25,461 nucleotides of DNA, taken from JBASEY01 sp049652745 (GTDB lineage: Bacteria > CSSED10-310). Each line of letters begins with the position of its first letter. Position 1 is the first letter of the stretch. Below are positions 24,731 through 25,461 of the stretch, in pieces. The stretch lies in the NCBI GenBank assembly GCA_049652745.1, contig JBASEY010000048.1:1-25461 (forward strand), read 5' to 3'. Position numbers and translations under genes: made by a program. A model generated the notes under the pieces. That model worked only from the letters and a program-made list of their open reading frames with translations, did no database searches and was not told the DNA's origin.

Positions 24731-25336
24731 ATCTCAATCCTAAATGAGGATTCTGATCATTTCAACAAGGAGAAAATGATAAGAGGAGGTAAAAATGCCA
24801 CAGGGTCTCAATCCTCAATGAGGATTCTGTTCGTTCTAACTCGCACAGCAATTCGAAATTCCGACCAATCGTAAGGAGTCTCAATCCTCAATGAGGATTC
24901 TGTTCGTTCTAACACAGGGAAGCAAGCAATAGACGGCGTGAGTCTTGAAGGTCTCAATCCTCAGTGAGGATTCTGTTCGTTCTAACATGCCTACAAACCA
25001 GACGAAGATGGTATATATAAAGCGTCTCAATCCTCAGTGAGGATTCTGTTCGTTCTAACCTGTTAAGAACACGCTGTTCGTCTGTAATCACATCATGTCT
25101 CAATCCTCAGTGAGGATTCTGTTCGTTCTAACAAATCATCTATTCTCGTCGTCGTCGATAATGTCTCATGTCTCAATCCTCAGTGAGGATTCTTTTCGTT
25201 CTAACTGGGGGCCATTTCGGGTTGAAGGAGGCACTTGATGTAGTCTCAATCCTCAGTGAGGATTCTGTTCGTTCTAACCAACTTTATACCACAAGATCAG
25301 CAAAGCAACAAATGTGTCTCAATCCTCAGTGAGGAT
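24731..25336 (-). CRISPR. CRISPR array 2: 9 repeats, last one truncated, 8 spacers
   Basis: 36-nt repeats start at 24731 (divergent), 24805, 24878, 24951, 25024, 25097, 25170, 25243 and 25316, with spacers of 37-38 nt. Repeats at 24805 and 24878 have loop AAT; from 24951 on the loop is AGT as in array 1. The copy at 25170 has one G-to-T change. The last copy stops after 21 nt at 25336 where foreign sequence begins. With minus-strand transcription the newest, leader-side end is on the right, so this array has lost its leader here and should no longer acquire spacers at that end, nor be expressed from its original promoter. Confidence 0.95.
24737..24765 (-). promoter_or_regulatory. Promoter-like sequence within a divergent CRISPR repeat
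   Basis: On the minus strand the variant repeat carries TTGAAA (plus 24760-24765) and, after 17 nt, TAGGAT (plus 24737-24742). These match five and four of six sigma-70 positions. The standard repeat lacks the TTGAAA. Transcription would start near 24730 and read into the small membrane-protein gene 43 nt downstream. Prediction only. Confidence 0.3.
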
Positions 25337-25461
25337 CCCTCTGTGTCAATATGAATGAGACACCTAGCCTATGAAAGATTAGTGTAGTAAACTTTGAGGG
25401 CGAGATGGAGAGATTCATATGGATTCAGAAGGATCAGTAAAGGATAACAAGACGGAGAATG
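25337..25461 (+). mobile_element. Start of an unidentified element that truncates array 2
   Basis: The CRISPR repeat is cut at 25336 and followed by unrelated DNA that begins with a short inverted repeat GTGTC...GACAC (25343-25363), compatible with a transposable-element end. The family cannot be named from 125 bp. Confidence 0.45.
25419..25461 (+). CDS. Partial CDS running off the window
   Basis: ATG at 25419 is preceded by GGAGAG at 6 nt and opens a frame reading MDSEGSVKDNKTEN to the window edge. By position it may be the first gene (for example a transposase) of the element that interrupts array 2. Fourteen residues are too few to identify it. Confidence 0.4.
   Translation, partial: MDSEGSVKDNKTEN

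Noticed and set aside
42..25349. An 11-bp match in inverted orientation between the two window ends (TTGACACAGAG at 42-52 and CTCTGTGTCAA at 25339-25349), suggesting a composite transposon.
   Set aside because: The match does not extend and the surrounding sequences are unrelated. Strings of this kind (CTCTGTGTC) are common in dispersed intergenic repeats, and the element types at the two ends look different.

Overview
The window is a complete type III-D CRISPR-Cas locus, enclosed by two CRISPR arrays that carry the same 36-nt repeat. Each outer array end is interrupted by foreign DNA. The host is a moderately AT-rich bacterium. Intergenic motifs near 23940-24340 (AATATC/GTCCAAT strings, strings of ACTCAGCAC) are a style I associate with Desulfobacterota-like genomes, but the taxonomy is an inference.

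Layout. 1-125: end of an IS21-like element. 163-1792: CRISPR array 1 (23 identical repeats). 1793-1986: its leader. 1987-4765 (minus): cas2, a cas4-cas1 fusion and cas6. 5229-12801 (plus): a tightly packed six-gene operon of an ECF-sigma-like protein, two unknown proteins, a protein with a Lon-like (S16) domain plus TPR-like repeats, an exonuclease-DinG helicase, and the ring nuclease Csx3/Crn3. 12897-13985 (minus): Card1/Can2, a cyclic-oligoadenylate-activated nuclease. 14210-22215 (minus): the III-D interference operon, in transcription order cas10 (no HD domain), cas7, csx10, a double cas7, csx19 and a large RAMP of the TIGR03986 type, ending at a convincing intrinsic terminator. 22594-23824 (plus): cami1 (CARF-RelE), broken inside the RelE domain by a 100-bp MITE-like insertion. 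23825-24362: gene-free repetitive DNA. 24363-25336: array 2, whose old end has divergent repeats enclosing a small membrane-protein gene. 25337-25461: start of an unidentified inserted element.

How it fits together. The arrays should be transcribed on the minus strand (5' handle ATTGAGAC); Cas6 processes the RNA and the Cas10/Csx10/Cas7 complex surveys RNA. Cas10 keeps a GDD cyclase core and would make cyclic oligoadenylate, which activates Card1 (and once Cami1); Csx3 would degrade the signal. The most unusual part is the operon that contains csx3: it combines a sigma-like factor, a possible Lon-type protease and an exonuclease-helicase. This gives it the parts list of a protease/sigma signalling branch, analogous to CalpL-CalpT-CalpS but with visibly different components. 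I regard it as the best candidate for an undescribed type III accessory system. Functions are inferred by reading the sequence only; no database search was run.
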